From assembly GCF_002027545.1 (NCBI RefSeq), contig NZ_MXAN01000008.1:55924-89430 (forward strand): a stretch of DNA of 33,507 bases. Direction: 5' to 3'. A program made the translations under genes and the position numbers. Below the pieces are notes generated by a model that saw only the letters and a program-made list of their open reading frames with translations, was not told the DNA's origin and ran no database searches. Below are positions 33,417 to 33,507 of this stretch, in pieces. The DNA comes from Moraxella lacunata (GTDB lineage: Bacteria > Pseudomonadota > Gammaproteobacteria > Pseudomonadales > Moraxellaceae). How positions within the stretch are numbered: the first letter of the stretch is position 1; every line of letters starts with the position of its first letter.

Positions 33417-33507
33417 TAGGGCGTGTTGAACTTTGGTATTTGCAATGAAAAATGAGAAAAATCGCATGTTTTTCAAGGAAAAAGTGAAGTTTGATAGTTA
33501 TTCTATC
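33417..33507 (+). mobile_element. Family A MITE, left-hand end (runs off the window)
   Basis: Begins TAGGGCGTGTTGAACTTTG and is identical, base for base, to 22414-22504 up to the window edge. It sits 220 bases upstream of the PiT gene in the region that should hold that gene's promoter; 33208-33416 shows no gene. Confidence 0.88.

Noticed and set aside
1..33507. tRNA or rRNA genes
   Set aside because: No cloverleaf with the GGTTCRA/T-arm pattern and no rRNA stretch was recognised by eye on either strand; a covariance-model scan would be decisive.
1..33507. Dedicated anti-phage defence island
   Set aside because: Only an orphan hsdS and a Thg1/kinase operon are suggestive; the surrounding genes are housekeeping, with no integrase, toxin-antitoxin pair or nuclease cluster.

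Overview
This is a chromosomal stretch of a gammaproteobacterium, most likely Moraxella or a close relative in the Moraxellaceae. The evidence is the ordinary housekeeping content (rpoD, sbcCD, purD, prfB, tsaB, rsmJ, uppP), moderate GC with frequent CTA/CCC codons, a Thg1-like gene, and many short A/T-rich mobile repeats between genes. The genus is an inference from gene content and style, not from a marker search. No rRNA, tRNA, CRISPR array, prophage or intact transposase was seen.

Layout. 1-1300: an MFS transporter whose start codon abuts the end of a miniature transposable element (MITE). 1600-3600: a tight three-gene operon (unknown protein, P-loop RNA/nucleotide kinase-like protein, Thg1-like 3'-5' polymerase) that looks like an RNA end-repair unit. 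4050-6380: rpoD with its extended -10 promoter, then a DUF493/YbeD gene. 6490-11850: sbcD and an unusually long sbcC. 12230-14940: a PPK2 polyphosphate kinase and a FetA/FetB-like ABC exporter pair. 14970-15905: a leucine-rich-repeat gene on the minus strand, broken by one in-frame stop. 16310-17210: a DUF815 ATPase lying between two inverted copies of a repeat. 17430-18230: a diiron MBL-fold (ODP-like) gene. 18765-22220: tsaB, an unknown gene, uppP, rsmJ and a small membrane-anchored protein. 22868-25423: purD and an LrgA/LrgB-like pair. 25517-29551 (minus): a succinate CoA-transferase, an orphan type I specificity subunit, and prfB with its programmed +1 frameshift. 29773-33200: gltS (+), then a truncated HAD phosphatase remnant and a PiT phosphate transporter (both minus).

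Repeats. At least three families of short non-coding elements fill the intergenic spaces. Family A is a ~268-bp MITE with TA at both ends and GGGCGTG termini. It has two complete copies, one partial copy at each window edge, and an inner 61-62 bp inverted-repeat module. Family B is ~115-120 bp with TTCTCAACTT/AAGTTGAGAA ends. Family C is ~70-145 bp with an internal GTAGGGG...CCCCTAC hairpin. They explain one probable gene truncation (HAD), sit at the MFS start, and flank the DUF815 gene. The most interesting candidate system is the kinase/Thg1-like operon at 1625-3599.
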